Shown: positions 45,491-59,300, counted from the stretch's first letter. The stretch: DNA of 64,000 nt from Aspidiotus rigidus (GCA_035079385.1 JAVHKY010000028.1:3348001-3412000), one strand, 5' to 3'. Notes: generated from the sequence alone by a model not told the origin. Made by a program: numbers and translations.

Positions 45491-48400
45491 AAAAAATCCA
45501 CAGTCTTACAAGATGGACCCCTTACAAACTGCTCTTTCAGGACCAGTTCTAATAGTGGTTCTCCGTCAAAAAATCTTGTACTTCGCTATCAGCTTAGAAT
45601 TCAACCATTTTGGTACGAAAATAGTCTCGATAATTTGCGCCCAATTTATACAAAGTTTGTGCAAACAATTTGAAAATTTGCACTCCATCCCTAGTCCAAT
45701 CACGCTTGCTTCCAGCAACTGGATGAGTCTCACAGAATATTGAGGTGATCTATAAATTCTGGAACTGACGGCAGCACTACCCAAATTTCAACAAATCAAA
45801 CCCGAAACTATTTTTATTTCGGTGTCCAATTTTCCAATGAAAATTTGGACAGACCTGCGGAGGGGATGTTGTAAAGAGTGCAAATTGCACTGAGCCTCGT
45901 GATTTTGAGGCCTTACCGTTTGATAAACAAAATATTCTGGAAAGAAAGTTGGGAATCCTATATCGGGAAGAGAAGGGGGGCAGACATTCAGAAATTCTTG
46001 GCACCGATTATTAGGATTACTTTCGAGTGCAGGTTTAAATTTGGCCGGTGTTGCAGACCGTCGAATGTGTTTGATAATAATTCATTACCGATTTCAAAGA
46101 CTTAAATTTTAGAATGTTTTTCAGTAATGGGGTTACGTAGTCCAAAAAGGGTTGGAGTGGTTACCGATATCCCGTAGAAGCTTGAAAATATTTTTGATGA
46201 GTTTTCGACTGGCATTGAAAACTGACAATATTTTTTAATGTGAATCAGGAAGTATCTTAAGAAGATAGAATCAGAGTAATTTTAGGCTGGGAAAAAAGCT
46301 GCAGTGGGTCAATTTAGGGAAACTGGAAATGTTGGATATCAAAGCAATGAATGGATTGTCCTTTACAAGCGCATTTGTCAATAGCCTTATTGAAGTAGAA
46401 ACTGTTACTTTGACACCTCAAAATAATTATAAAGAATTCTCTTTAGAAAACTAAAAAAAAAAATATATTTTCTTTTCATATGTTAGCTTGTAATGTAGGT
46501 ACGAAAAACGTAAAAATATTCAGTGAAGTAACGTCCCATCGCGCGAGCGTGGAAGTTTCAAAAAAAAAAAAATCATAACGATAATTCAACCGAGCCTAAA
46601 CCAAAATATTTTATTTACTCTATCTCCTCTCACCTGATCGAATTTTTTCCCCATTCTCTGTTTTATTCCTTCAAATTAGCCGTGATCAATGGTTCAGACA
46701 ACCTCGAACATTGAACAAATAAATGTTCCGACCAGTAATTTTTGATAGTGATGGATGATTTATTTTCCATTTCTGTCATGAATGCGTCAGAGAAGAAACC
46801 GGCGTGTTAGTATATAACAATCTCGTAGTAATTATCCTAAAAGCGTTCGATACGATGTTCGCACACTCGTCTAACAGGCTGGCTGTAGCCTACATAAGAT
46901 TTTCAGATACGAGACCTTAATATAATTGAAGGAAAGGCGCCGATAACGCACTTCGTAACGCTAATTGAAGAAGAAACTACTGTATTGGAAACAAATAAGC
47001 GCAGATGAAAATGTCGAACTTTTTGTATCGCCCGCGAGGCTCGATGGAATTTGATGCTGCTTTTGAACGAAAGTTTCGAATACGTATAGACCCACATCAG
47101 TGATTTCCATAGACAGTCAACGATGAAGCTGTATAGGTATAAGAAGCCAGCATAACGCTCGTAAAATTTCTTTGTAATGTCGTTGAGGAATTTTGCGCCC
47201 ACCTTGGTGAGCTTCTTAACGAGTTTCTCAGTTCGGTGGTTATACAATATTGCCCGTAATTGGCTTAGAAGTTGTTATACCAAAATAGTATACGTAGTTT
47301 TAGAAAATTTGTATGAAAAGTTCTTGATTCGCATTACGCAAACAGATTATTAAGCCTATTCTTTCGAAAAAAAAACTTTTCGAGATCCGATATTTTGCGT
47401 AGGAATGAGAAGAAAGGAAAAAAAAAAGTTAATTCCCGAAATTGTAATATCTTTCTTTGTATTGTGTGAGGCGAGGAAGCCTTAGATTTACCTGTGTAAC
47501 TTCGGGCTCAAACTAGTCGGAGATGTTCTATAAATACTGCTTGCGATGGATCATGAGGAGAATGTAAGCCGAATGAGCAATTACCTCTAGTTAATTACAT
47601 CTTAGCATTTGAAAGACGAGTGTGTGTCTAGAATGATTTTCTTGGTAAATCTGATGCACGCAAGCTTCCTCGCAACGAGGACCTATTTTTATAGGTTGAA
47701 AATAAACACCTAGCCAATTTATCCTTCCAGAATTCTATTTAGCTCAATAACTAATCAAAAACTTTTGGTGGGATCAACTTCTTCATCTTCGTAAAATTTT
47801 ATACACGGTTTTTCCAACACACAAAACGAAATTTCAAACTTTGAAATTTTATATTATACTTATTTACAAGTCTTCATATCATCACTCACAGTTTCAAGTA
47901 GGTTTTTCAGAGCTACACTCGTTTAACAGGATTTCATTCATCCAAAAGAGGGGAAAATAAAAAAGGAGCAAGTATAATCTACAATATTTCATTTTCTAGT
48001 TCAAATTAAATCTAGTTCAATTTTCACTTTCTGCCATAAAAAAATTATCTCACACACGACCATTAAGAAAAATGTTCTAGCGGAGCCAAAATAAAGAAAT
48101 ATCATTAATGTATTTTTATAGTTGCTCGATCCAGCGACCAACAAGGCAAAATAATTTTTGATAGCGAATAAAGGCACAGCAAATACCACCAATAAGCTTA
48201 AACTTCTTTTTTATAATACATGAAGCGAAAGTGCTGCGTATAGTGTTCGTTTTTCGTAGCGAAACATGCCGTTATCAGAACCGTGGCGAAAATGTTTTAC
48301 CAGTGGCGAAAATGTTTTACCCGTGGCGAAAATGCATCAAGTCAGTGGTGCCATTCGAAAAATTAGTAAATATTCTTTTTGAACGATAACCAATTTAAAT

Positions 48401-48599
48401 TGTAGGCCCAAGTGTTTCTTTCACTACATATATTATAAAAAGTACTGTTTGTACTTTTTTAACACTAGTTTCTTGACTATGATCCACAGTACTTAGCTTA
48501 ATATACTCGTAATCCTCAAAGAGTGAGTCCCCGAAAGCTAGCCAGCTTATTATACATACTAGTATTAGAAAAGAAGTACATTCAATGCGGGCGGTTACT
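45491..48599. other. No gene recognised
   Basis: Low-complexity A-rich runs and short frames (45513, 45777, 46903, 48001, 48395) without domains. A short tandem repeat of cagtggcgaaaatgttttac type lies at 48281-48335. Confidence 0.35.
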
Positions 48600-49744
48600 G
48601 GAGGACTGTTCCCTGTGCGGTGGAAGAAAACCAGGCTATAGCGTTGATTGACAAGAAGGATGAACCACCTGGCCTGCAATTCTCTCTTATCAACCACCTG
48701 GACAATGTTGGGAAACCTCTGGACAGATTGATAGCCAATCGACTTGAGAGCTATTTGAAGGAAGGAAATATAATCTCTATATAGTAGTCAGTAAAGTTTT
48801 CAAACTGGACTCTGTATATCAGATACTGAAATCCGGTCGAAGAGGATAGCCAAGACAGCGCAGCCGTCAGCCCCGACATAAGGAATGCGTTCAACTCGAT
48901 TCCGTGGAAGAGGATATGGGAAACTCTCGATGACTCAGGAGTGCCCGCATACCTGCTCAGGATGATTAGCAGCTATCTCAGCTGTCGTGAAATCCAAGCA
49001 GAGACGTCTGCTGGTATAGTAAAGCGCCCAGTTACTTGTGGGGTGCCGCAGGGTTGGTCCTTGGGCCTCTGTTGTGGTGCGTTGCATTTAAAGGGATCTT
49101 CAAGGTGAAGCTGCACCGGTTGTTAAGCTTACTTGCTATGCGGATGACACTCTGGTAGGGTGAAACGGGCCCTAGAGGTATCGATGCGTTGGACCGAGTC
49201 AGCTGGACTAGAATTTTCTGTTGGTAAGACAGAGGCCATTTTATTCACGACCCGTTGGAAATTTAGTCCAGCCCCCTTCCGCCTGAAAGGTGGGAAAATT
49301 GAAACCAAGAAGCGGATGAAGTGCCTAGGCACCCGGTTTGACTCAACGCTGAACTTCAGGCGCCATTTCCTGATAGGCCGGCTAGTTGCATCGAACCCAG
49401 GAAGACCGATAGAAGCAAAGAGAAGGACCATGATGAGCATCACCTTGTCGATCCTCTTATACGGTGCCCCAGTATAGGCCGACTGGATAAAGATAGCACA
49501 GAGAAAGAGAGAGATGGTAAAGATCCAACAAAGAGCTGCTTGCATATTACCACGTTCATCACCAATCGAGCTCCTGGCTGAGGAGAGAGCGGTGATATTC
49601 AAAGCAAAAAAGTCGATAACGACCAATCAAAAGGCTTTACGGGTCAAGCAGGAGGCCAGACGCTCCTTGCTTGTTTTCAAAATCTCAGTGAAGTTGGTAT
49701 ACCATACAAATGGAGCTTATTTGTCCAAAGAAACGGTTAGATAA
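48600..49744 (+). pseudogene. R1-like LINE reverse transcriptase (decayed)
   Basis: 48600-48780 contains GKPLDRLIANRLESYL, an RT N-terminal block. 48870-49060 reads DIRNAFNSIPWKRIWE (motif A), SYLSCREIQAET and RPVTCGVPQG (motif B), and then YADD-like text that is frame-shifted (cttgctatgcggatgacac at about 49131). The frame from 49160 to 49744 is one frame with one in-frame stop (49475-49477): it reads GLEFSVGKTEAILFTTR and MKCLGTRFDSTLNF, then the post-RT part with SPIELLAEERAV. It is related in style to the LINE at 38.0-38.8 kb. Confidence 0.8.
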
Positions 49745-51257
49745 CGAGCAAATGAGCAGAGGTGATAAATTTAAACAGTTGAACGGCTCAGCAGCAGCAA
49801 TACCATTGTCGGTAACATTGGAGAAAAAGGAAGTTCCCCAACAACTTCTTATTAGTAGGTAGTGCTACTTGCACCCAACCCTCAATAAATGTTTGTTGAA
49901 GTACCTAAGAGTGCTGGTTTCGATCTTGCAGTAACTCAAGTATTATTTTGTTTATTTGCCTACTTTCCTTATTTTTTTGCCCAGCATGTAAACCGATGTA
50001 AGCAATGTACGCAGTTCATGCGGAAATATGACTGAAAAATTAACGCTTTCAAAGTGGTCGCAATAATTGCAGCGCATTCGATGCACCAGCATAATACCTG
50101 TGGCTACAGTAAAGAGAACAGTCAAAGGAAACAAATTATGCGAGGTGCAGTTAAACGAGCGACTTCAGCGCCGCAGTAATTGACGGTAAGAATGATGAAA
50201 AACTTATCATGCGTGTTTTGTTAAATACGTTATAACGAAAGCGCGAAGCGTTGTTAAGTGATCTTGTGGGAAAGCAGCGTGATACTTCGGTAAAACCTTT
50301 TGAAAAGTTACGTATTCCGCTCTAAACATGGTAGTCTACAAGTCTGCCGGGTTACTTTAATTGCTCTCATCGAAATTATTCAAAAGCCAGAAGGTTAATG
50401 AGACCGGAGAGGCTCAAAAGTGAATAGAAGCATTTGCGTCCTCTTTGGTTTGTTTGCAAAGCACGAACGTGTAATTCCACAATAAGCCATTCAGAGAGCA
50501 AGGAACTTACATTAGGTGTACGAACAAAATTGAAGTGATAATTTCTCGCAATGCGGAGATATGATGCAGAAACTTAGACGCGTCGATTTTCTCCTTTATC
50601 CTGAATGAAAATTGCAAGAATAGTATGTGGACCTGTATTCTCCTACGAAATTGTTGTTAACGGTACTTGACAGATATTTCAAAAGTTTTTTTGACTTTTT
50701 CTAGGGATTCAGAAAAAGGCTCTAGCCATGTGAGACGGTAAAAAGGTTTCGGTCGCCGAATATCCAAAAAGTCTGTGAAAATGTTGTAGAAATTCAAAAT
50801 ACAAATATTGAACCCTTCTGCTCACTCATATGGGCTGCAGAGTCAGTTTTAGATCTAAAATCCAAATGGCTGTACCTCAGGCAATAATGATTGCAGAGCG
50901 ATGAAACTTGAAAATATCTTAGGAGATGTGGACATGCATCCATGGTATTTTTTTTCAGAGGAAAAAATTCATATTATTGCTAGGAACAACAAAACTTCAA
51001 ACTCGATTAACAAAAAAATCAGGGGGGCACCTCGGGGTATTCATTCATTTGATGCGTCATACCCTCCAGTACAACTTACATTAGTACCTTAGCCCTCGGT
51101 GAAATGGAACATTCCCCGAAAAAACAATATTTGATGGATTTCTGTAATTTTTTTATCAATAGCGGGGTTATCTATCACTGCTTCCGTAATAGACCGCCTG
51201 TTATCAATAGTCAATGTTCGGGCTGAGAAATGCGTACTCCACTGTGGGATGAAACAA
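49745..51257. other. No gene recognised
   Basis: Only domain-less short frames (49952, 50901). Confidence 0.4.
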
Positions 51258-51700
51258 AAACAAGTTAGACGAGGAACGCAGGGAACCTGTGTTATGAGTC
51301 AAATTGGATTCGGTATTGAGAATTCTAGGAGGCCTAGACCTATTATAAAGCTAGTAAACAGAAGTCCTAGACCTACTACTCGTATAAGCCTAGTGTAATA
51401 AAGTTCGAGAGTCTATATTTTTCTTGACTCTCGAGCTATAGGAAGGGGACTTGGAAAAATTTCCACTTTCGAGCTATATATGATAGGAGAGGGACTTGGA
51501 AAAATGTTATCATATATGGCTCGAGAGTCAAAATTATTCTAACTCCCCCTCCTATCATATATAGCTCAGAAGTAAAAATTTTTCCAAGTCCCTCTCCTAT
51601 CATTTATACCTCGAGTCGAAATTTATCCAAGTTTTTTGCCGGACGGCGCACGGCGATTTTCTCAAATACCCTCCCCTAAAACAAGTTCCCTGTTAAAATC
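51258..51700. repeat. Family X repeat, copy 6
   Basis: Starts with gttagacgaggaacgcaggg at about 51264, then ctagacctat words and units such as ggacttggaaaaat in both directions. It ends with gccggacggcgcacggcg and ctaaaacaagttccctg. Confidence 0.75.
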
Positions 51701-53010
51701 TAGCTGGACAAAAATTTATTTTCGCTATTCTGTTTATCAATTGAGGTGATTCGTATGTGAACATGTCCGCCAAGTTCGCAATAAGTAGTCAATAAATTCT
51801 CCAGCCGCTGAAACAGTCTGGAAATACTAGAAAATCGAGAAAATCAACTATTTAGAACCTGAAGAATCGTGATTTCTGTTGTTTTGTTTATCAATTAGGT
51901 CAATTCTTATGTAAAAACGTCCACCGAATTTCACAAAAATAGTAAAAAAATTCTCCAATAGCTTGGACGCTATAGAAATAGCAAAAATCGATCATACATA
52001 CGCCATCTCCTGGCATCCACTTTTCCTCAAGTCGCAATGTACAGTCTGTGTTAGTGGGAGCCGTGCACTTGCATGAAGTGGAGGAATCCCTTCTCGAGAT
52101 GAGGGGAAAATAGTTCAAAAATTGCCATTCGTTAGTAAGGCAATGTAAGGACGGGATCGTCTTCTGTTTTGAGCTCGTGGCAGGGGAAAGGGGATCGCCC
52201 TGGAAAATACTAGAAGATCCTCATTGTGTAATGTGGATAGAAGGGAGTGATACTAAAAAGATAATGCTCTATTGAGAGCCCGCGATACGAGTACGGCGAC
52301 AGCCCCATATTTGCTTGAAGCGGGGGAACAAACGAAAATTCTCGTTGTCTTACACGGATGGAAGGAAAAGATGACAAAAAGATTTTTTTCTGTACATGAT
52401 GTTGGAATGGCGTTTTGACTGCATCTATAGGTGCTGTCAAAGTTTAATTTTACCTACAGTTGGATTGGCGTGAAAGAAAAACGAATTAACCAATCACGTT
52501 CGAGGATTAGCGTCAAAAAAAAATGAAAGTGTAAACGAAAAATTAATCAGCCAATGGCGTACGAGTGTTCGTTGATTCGATTTTATTTCAACATCATTTA
52601 TAGAAAAAAATATCTTACAATACAATGCGGGTATTCGCCAACAAAGGCGGAGTATGCGCTAGTATGCGGAATTTTTCCAAAGCTTGCACTCAAAGGTGCT
52701 GATGAGTGATAATGACTATCTTTTCACTCTTTTTTTCTTTTTAAGTTCAAATGGAAAGTGTTACGATACTAACGCACCATGCGCATATATCTTATACCTA
52801 CCTCACACTGCACTGCTTGTCTCCGTGCTGGCAACCCTGTACTGCTCGTATAGAGTTCGACCTCATAGCTCACACAACCACGAAAGCAGTTAAGGACGCT
52901 GCATGTCTCGATCCTCTAGTGATTAACAGAAAGCCACCTAAAGGAGAAGAAGTATACTCACGAAGAGTAGAAAGCCAAAAACAAGAACCACAATAAGATC
53001 ACACTACCGA
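51701..53010. other. No gene recognised
   Basis: Short frames without domains. An 81-codon frame at 52751-52996 directly precedes PLE e and may be an N-terminal remnant, but I cannot show it. Confidence 0.35.
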
Positions 53011-54290
53011 GCGCTTTCGGCTAAACAAAGGTTTACAATATGCTTGGCCAATTTGGGGCCAAGAAGGACCCTCTTTTTGATTTTCCAAAATTCGTTAAAG
53101 GGGCTAGGAAACTTATTAATGGTAATGAGGTTATCATTAAGAGCCCTTCACTAAAGAAAGCCATTTTGGAACCGAATCCTCCCCTCCTTTACGGATAGCC
53201 GAAGGTACACAAAGAAAATGTGCCGATACGGCCGGTTGCCTCGTTTGTTTCCTCCCCCACCTACACCCTCGCTAAGTTCCTGGATAGATGGTTCAAAGCT
53301 CGTGTGGACGTGGAGTTTCCCTATTCAGTCAAGAATTAAAGTGCCCTGGCTGAAAAATTGAAGGAGACATACCATCAACTTTGTGCTCGTTTGATGTCGT
53401 TGGGCTTTTTCCCAATATCCCTAAGCCTATCACTATGCAACAAATATGAAAATTGCTTGTGGAATCTGGTACTCCTCATAATGAATTTGGCGAATTTTTC
53501 GACCTCTTGAACGCCTATTGGTCACCTGATTTTTGCAAGTTTGGTGGTAAATATTTTGAGTTCCCTGAGGAGGTAGGGATCCTTATAGGTTCCCCCTTGG
53601 GTTCTCTGATCTTGTAGGTTTTTATGTCTCAATTTGAGCTTGACCTGTTTTCTTCGGGCGAGTGGTTTTTGAATTACGTTTTCTATTGGCATAGGTACGT
53701 GGATGATATATTGTGCGCGTGGACCGGTCCTGCGGAGCTCCTTAGTGAGTTTCTCGCTTATTTAAATAGTATATATCCTTCCATCAAATTTACTCTGGAA
53801 GTTGGTGGTTCCTCGATAAATTTTCTGGACTTAACCTCATCTGTCATTGATGACGGTGTCCATGAATTCGGTATTTACCGGAAAAGTACTTCGACCGACA
53901 TTGCCATCCACGGGTCGTCTTTCGTACCTTTTGCCCATAAATTAGCTACTTTTGATTGCTTAATCTATCGCCTCACTCAACTCTTTCTGAGTGAGGTTGC
54001 TTTCCAAAAAGAACTCGTGACGATAAAGCACTTGGCTAGAGTGAATCAGGTCAAGGTGGACATTGACCTTATGGTCCGTAGGAGACTCACAATAAAATGT
54101 CTCGACTCTACAACCTCCCTCCCTCTCTCGTGAACTGCACCTTGATAGGCGAAAACGGTGGATTATGCTGCTGTTTTTGGGGAGGTTTTCTTCGAAGTTG
54201 AGCCGTGTCCTCCGATCCTTCGGTTTTCGGCCAGCTTTTCATAGTACCAATAATATTAAGAGCCTTCTGGTCAAATTAAAAGAAGGTGGG
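53011..54290 (+). pseudogene. Penelope-like element reverse transcriptase (PLE e)
   Basis: From about 53060, with stops, it reads FDFPKFVKGARKLINGNEVI, NPPLLYG, PKVHKENVPIRPVASF and SPTYTLAKFLD, the conserved N-terminal RT part of PLEs. The frame at 53624-54133 (169 codons) has WHRYVDDILCAW (motif C, YVDD intact) and SIKFTLEVGGSSINFLDL, then DLMVRRRLTIKC. The 54165-54380 frame continues with SKLSRVLRSFGFRPAFHSTN and then leaves the family: the GIY-YIG domain is missing. tttcggctaaacaaa at about 53021 is the inverse of the PLE b tail motif. Confidence 0.85.
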
Positions 54291-54419
54291 CGTATAATGA
54301 CGCGATGTTCTTGCTCTCATGCTTGCAAAATGGGGTGGGGCGGTTGCTGTTGCATAACTCTTTTGAGTTTTCATCCATAAGTGTGCTTTTTTAATTCTCT
54401 TAAAGATAAAATTTTTCGT

Positions 54420-55150
54420 TTATTCTCTCATAGATTGCGATGAGAGCGTGAATACAAATTATGATTGGTTGAAGAGAAGAGCAGCTGGAAATAACATAGA
54501 ATGATGCTCGGGAATTGGAGATGATCAAGAATGAATTATGAGTAGAGGGGCGAGAGATGGTGAGGATATATGTGAGCCTCATTGAGAGAACGATTTACTC
54601 GTATAGAATAAGTTGGAGTTATAAAGAAAGGATTTAAGCGAAATGATTACTTGTAGGCAGAGATAAAAATTATTTCATTTTTTTTTATTTACCTTTAGAT
54701 TTCTTTTAAATTGACGAGTTACTAAGAGAGTGTCACAGAGCTATGAGCTCAGTGGTTTTGAAAAGTGAAGATGTGGAAAAAGGAATTTAATTGTTGGAAG
54801 AATTGAAAGATGTTGACAACAAATGGAGAGTCATCTGATAGTGCTTCTATGTGATTGTGAGAGGTATGTCAGGAGTTCGGAAGTAAAACTAATTTGGGAA
54901 TGAGGAGGTATCAGAATCGCAATGAGAGCATGAAAGAAGGATAAGATAAGTGATGATACGGGTGTCTGTGTGAGTCTACAACAACCAACATTAAAAGATG
55001 CTTGAGAGTCGGAGATGATCAAGAGTGAATTAGAGAGGCAAGAGATGGTGAGGATGTGTGTATCTTATTGAGAAAACGATTCATTGAATAAATTGGAGTA
55101 CTAGAGTTAACGTTTAAGCAAAAAACTTGATTGTATAGGTACAGATGAAA
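54420..55150. repeat. Diverged direct duplication
   Basis: 54430-54670 and 54905-55150 share ggagatgatcaagaatgaat, gagagatggtgaggat, gaacgattta(c/t)t and tttaagc words in the same order. The repeat distance is about 480 bp. Non-coding. Confidence 0.6.
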
Positions 55151-57570
55151 AGTCGTGTGTTGCTTACGCGGCTGCGTAAGCATTTTTATTCTGAGTAAAG
55201 GTGAAAATCGACCCCCCTACCCGGCTAGAGCCTTTATAGGATCATATCAATTACCTACGTAGGTCATGGAAAAACTCATCAAAAGTGTGACTGTCACTGG
55301 AATTCTTACCGTAGAATTAATGTAAGGGAATTTGAACATTTCTAACCTATGGAGTGAGCAGGATATTAAGTTTTTCATGATTCCTCTGTTAGGCGAATCG
55401 CATCGCTTCAGGTTCTACAATGGTATTCTTTTGTTTCCGGCCCGCATAATTCAGTATCCTGTTGGAAAGGCGAAGCTAACATGAACGTGCACAATATGCG
55501 GTAGAAATATTAATATTGCTACTTTTTAAAGTTTGATAGTTGGCTCATACATTTATACTTATAAAATAACCATAATGTACTAACTTTACGATCATAAATC
55601 TTGCCTTTTTTCTTTTCTTTGTTACATTTCGTTATAAGTTCAGTAGGTTCGTTGATCGCCATCAGGGGAAAAATACCCTTTCATCTCCCTTCATGTGCAT
55701 ACGTATAGTCCAAGGAAACGTGATTGAAGTATTTACGTTGTTTTTTTTTTTCTCTCTCTCTCTCTCATGAGCGAAAAATTTGTACAATCCGCGAAATCTT
55801 TATCCTAAATTATGCCCGGAACTGGAATCCCTCGTAAAAATGTATGCGTATAAATTTCATAAAGAAGAAGAAGAAAATAGCAACCGACGCGAGCAGACAT
55901 GAAGGGACCAACATAAAACGTAGAAAAGATGGGAAAACTGAATGCACTTCTTCCGCAAGAAAACTGCCACCACGTTCGCGATATGATTTTTATTCTTGCG
56001 TCGTAGCGATCTGTATGCGCATCCTACTCCGGCTTGAGAATTTTAACTTATACTGATGACGATATTAGAGCGCCAGAACGTGCAGTGTACTACACAATCG
56101 TTGCTTACAGTATGCATAAGGGATAAGAACGAAGAAAATAAGCTTCACCGCATTCCGACGCAAAATCTACTTTTCACACGTATCCTCTATAGTGTATACA
56201 TTGTTTATTTATAAGCTGAGAAAGAAAATACAAACTTGCATAAAGGAAGAAACGAAAAAACAGCTAAATGGTTTTGAGAGAGTGGCGGTGTACACCGCCG
56301 TCGAGATGATGGTTCGCTTGCTTTATAATAAGAAAAGTCTGTTCGCCGTATTACCCTTTCTTTGAGAAGCCCACACGCTCCCTGATGGCGTCTGATCTCT
56401 TTGCCACCAATACCCTCTCGATATGACACGTTTTATCGTCGAATTTACTTTCCTTACGAGGAAAAGCTGAAACAAAAAATAAGCGATATTTTCGAGAGTT
56501 AAAAAGAAGAAAATGCACGTTAAATACAGAAAGAATTGGGTAAGAATATCAAAATAAAAGAAAATTTTTGAACGCTGCTATCGAAGGGAAAAGAAACAAA
56601 TGGTACATAATTATGTGACAATTTTTCAAATCTTGTAAATTGAGGTCTGTTAAAGTTGCAATTCAATCGCACTGATTAGACGTACCGTACCCAGGTAAAG
56701 GGGACCTGAGAAACTTGAAAATGACTCAATGGAAGGGACTGTTAGCAAAATAATGTGACGTCAGCGTAATAACTTCTGAAAGTAAATACGCTCTATACCC
56801 TACAAGTTGTGTCTAGTGCCAAAATTAATGATTAGAATTGTTACTGCACGTAGTTTAAAACTTTTCACTTGACTTCTGCTCAATGCTAATCCTAGAACAG
56901 GAAAATTTTAGAAAATTGCGAATGTATGATCTCTCTTCTTCCTACTAATTTCCTGAATTTCTGGTAGTACCGCCTTGAAAATCCAGGTGCGATTATCGGT
57001 ACATCAACTTCTACCTCTATCGAGAAGTTGAAGTCGTGGGAAACTTGGAAGATAAGTTGTGGCCCCTTTCAGGGTACTTCTGAGCTTTGTGTTGCAGATT
57101 ACATTTGTGATAAATGATCCTTTTGAAAAAATTCCTACTGTCATATTTGGTCACCTACTATATTGAGTGTGATAAGGTGTTGTAAGTAGTGCACTACAAA
57201 ATAAAAATATCTCAGTTGTACAATTCTACTTTGTTGAATAGCTTACAATAATACTTTCGGATACCATTCCACCATTCCATCGTCACTTCTATCGCTACTA
57301 AGGATCACAGCTTCGGAAATTGATCTGGACAATCCAACTCTGTGATCTAATTGGCTACAACAATACTGTATCCTGATTTGTTTATCCGTTTATGTGCTGC
57401 ACTTCTATTGAGTACCACGTTTGTTGTTATCCTATTGGTCGGTTCTGCTCTCTCTGTCTCGTTCATCACCAAGCTGAATGATCTTTTGATGTCAATCGTG
57501 ATTATATTGCTCAAGAGGCCTCTTTGTATTTGCAATCTCCATCTCTAGCCCCAGAGTTTTCTTCTCTTTA
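55151..57570. other. No gene recognised
   Basis: A TC microsatellite lies at about 55752-55767. Short frames (55844, 56205, 57347) have no known domain. Confidence 0.35.
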
Positions 57571-57984
57571 TGCGACTTAACAGAAAACCTGTTCTACGGG
57601 GGCTCTTTGAGAAATTTGTAGTGCGCCGTCCAATAAAAAACTTGGAAAAATTTCGACTCTCGAGCCATATATGATAAAAGGGGGACTAAGAAAACGCTTG
57701 ACTCTCGAGCCATATATGATAGGAATTTTTCCAAGTCTCCCTTCTATCATATATAGCTCGAGAGTCAAAATTTTTCCAAGTTCCCCTCGTATCATGTATA
57801 GCTTGACATTCGAGAAAAATTTAGACTCTCGAACTATATTATACTAGGCTTATAGTAAGTCTAGGCCTTCTTTATACTAGCTTTATGTAGGTCTAGGCTT
57901 CCTTGAATTCTCAATACCAAATCCCATATGATTCATAAAACAGATTCCCTGCATTCCTCGTTTAACTTCGTTAAGGAAGCCGTT
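57571..57984. repeat. Family X repeat, copy 7
   Basis: Contains aaaacttggaaaaatttcg, ccatatatgat, tttttccaagt units in both directions, then the taggtctaggcttcc and ctcaataccaaatccc modules and the inverse of gaggaacgcagggaac. It adjoins the 3' side of PLE f. Confidence 0.75.
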
Positions 57985-59300
57985 GTTTTTCTACATGTAT
58001 AACTTCAAATATTCATTCATCCTTGTCCTGTTCTTCATGGCAGTGTTTGCTAAACAGTACTTGCCATCTTCATATTTCAAGCTCCTTTCTCCTGATGTTG
58101 AACTCTATCCCAGTATCATCTATGCAGATGCCTTCGCACTATTCGCAACTGAGCTTGTACATTCTGCTCAAGCTTTCTTTGTTCTTTTCCTCTGCCAGGT
58201 CGTCGCCTATTCTCTTCATCATGGGTGGGTTTTTATGGCTGCCCACATTCACATAATAACCACTGAACGCCTTTATCACTTTCTTTGTGTAATTTTCCAT
58301 GCATGGTACTGATCCGGAGAACTTTCTCACTATGCTGTCAAGGGTATCCTTCTTTGCTGCCATTTTCCCAAACACTCCCTCAACTATGCCTCCAAAGTAG
58401 ACGTAGCTGCTGCAATCTGCTTCATGATCTGAATTTCTCTTCATCGTGTACTCGACCACACAATTAAGATATTATGTACGTATCTAGCCCAATATTTGAT
58501 CGAATTTCTGATCTTGTGGTCTTTCAATATCTTGTTTTTCATGCCATTCATGAATATCTTCGCCAGTATCGGTGACAGTGGTGATTCCATCGCTAGTCCT
58601 TCCTGGCTGTAGAGCTTTTTATTAAATGGGCAGCACTTCTGGTTCACGATCTCTGCCAGTTTTTTTGCGCGCTTCAGTCCATCAGGTTTCTATGGCTTCT
58701 GTTGTTTCGCAGAAAAGTGACAAGTTCCTCCTTTGGTATGGTACCGAATGTGTTCATCACCTCCAGGTATATCATTTTATCGCTGTTAATGATTACCATG
58801 TTGTCCTTCCATCAGCTCCTCATTGTTTTTGACGCTCTGTATAGGCGCGAACTGGAGATTTCTCTCACAAAGCTGGCGACGATCTTCACTATCTCGTAAC
58901 GTGGTGATTGAATGCTATTAACAAGTGATCTCATTGATTCGCTAAGTTCTACAAGCCCCTTCAATATTGATATAACCGGGTTCACCTCAAGCGTCCTTTC
59001 ACTGCCAGGCACACTGTTCTCTTTCTGAACACGTTTTCAGCTTCTTCTAGCAGTATTTCTGGGTCGAGTTCTTCAACTCATGGATCCATTCTTTGCAAAG
59101 TACGACTCTACTTGTCTTTTTTTTTTTACATTTGTATGTCTTCACTAGCACCCCAGCCCCTAGTTGTTCCCCCTTCTGTAACCGAAAAGCCACCCTCACC
59201 CCTCGACCCAACACGGCAATCAGCGAGGCCAATTCGAGTCTCTTTGCCCTAGCATACAGTATATTAGGCTTATTAGCTTCAAATGAGGTCTAGCAGCCTT
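57985..59300 (-). pseudogene. Penelope-like element, second lineage (PLE f)
   Basis: Minus strand, right to left. 59012-58812 gives LEVNPVISILKGLVE, then SPRYEIVKIVASFV, the N-terminal RT. 58647-58441 gives LYSQEGLAMESPLSPILAKI (motif B) and YWARYVHNILIVW (motif C with the usual first D replaced by H). 58459-58139 ends NPPMMKRIGDDLAE...YKLSCE, the linker and start of a GIY-YIG domain. CEGICIDDTGIEFNIRRKE follows after a stop. The sequence differs clearly from PLE b/c/e, so it is another PLE lineage. The active-site change and the stops make it inactive. Confidence 0.8.
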
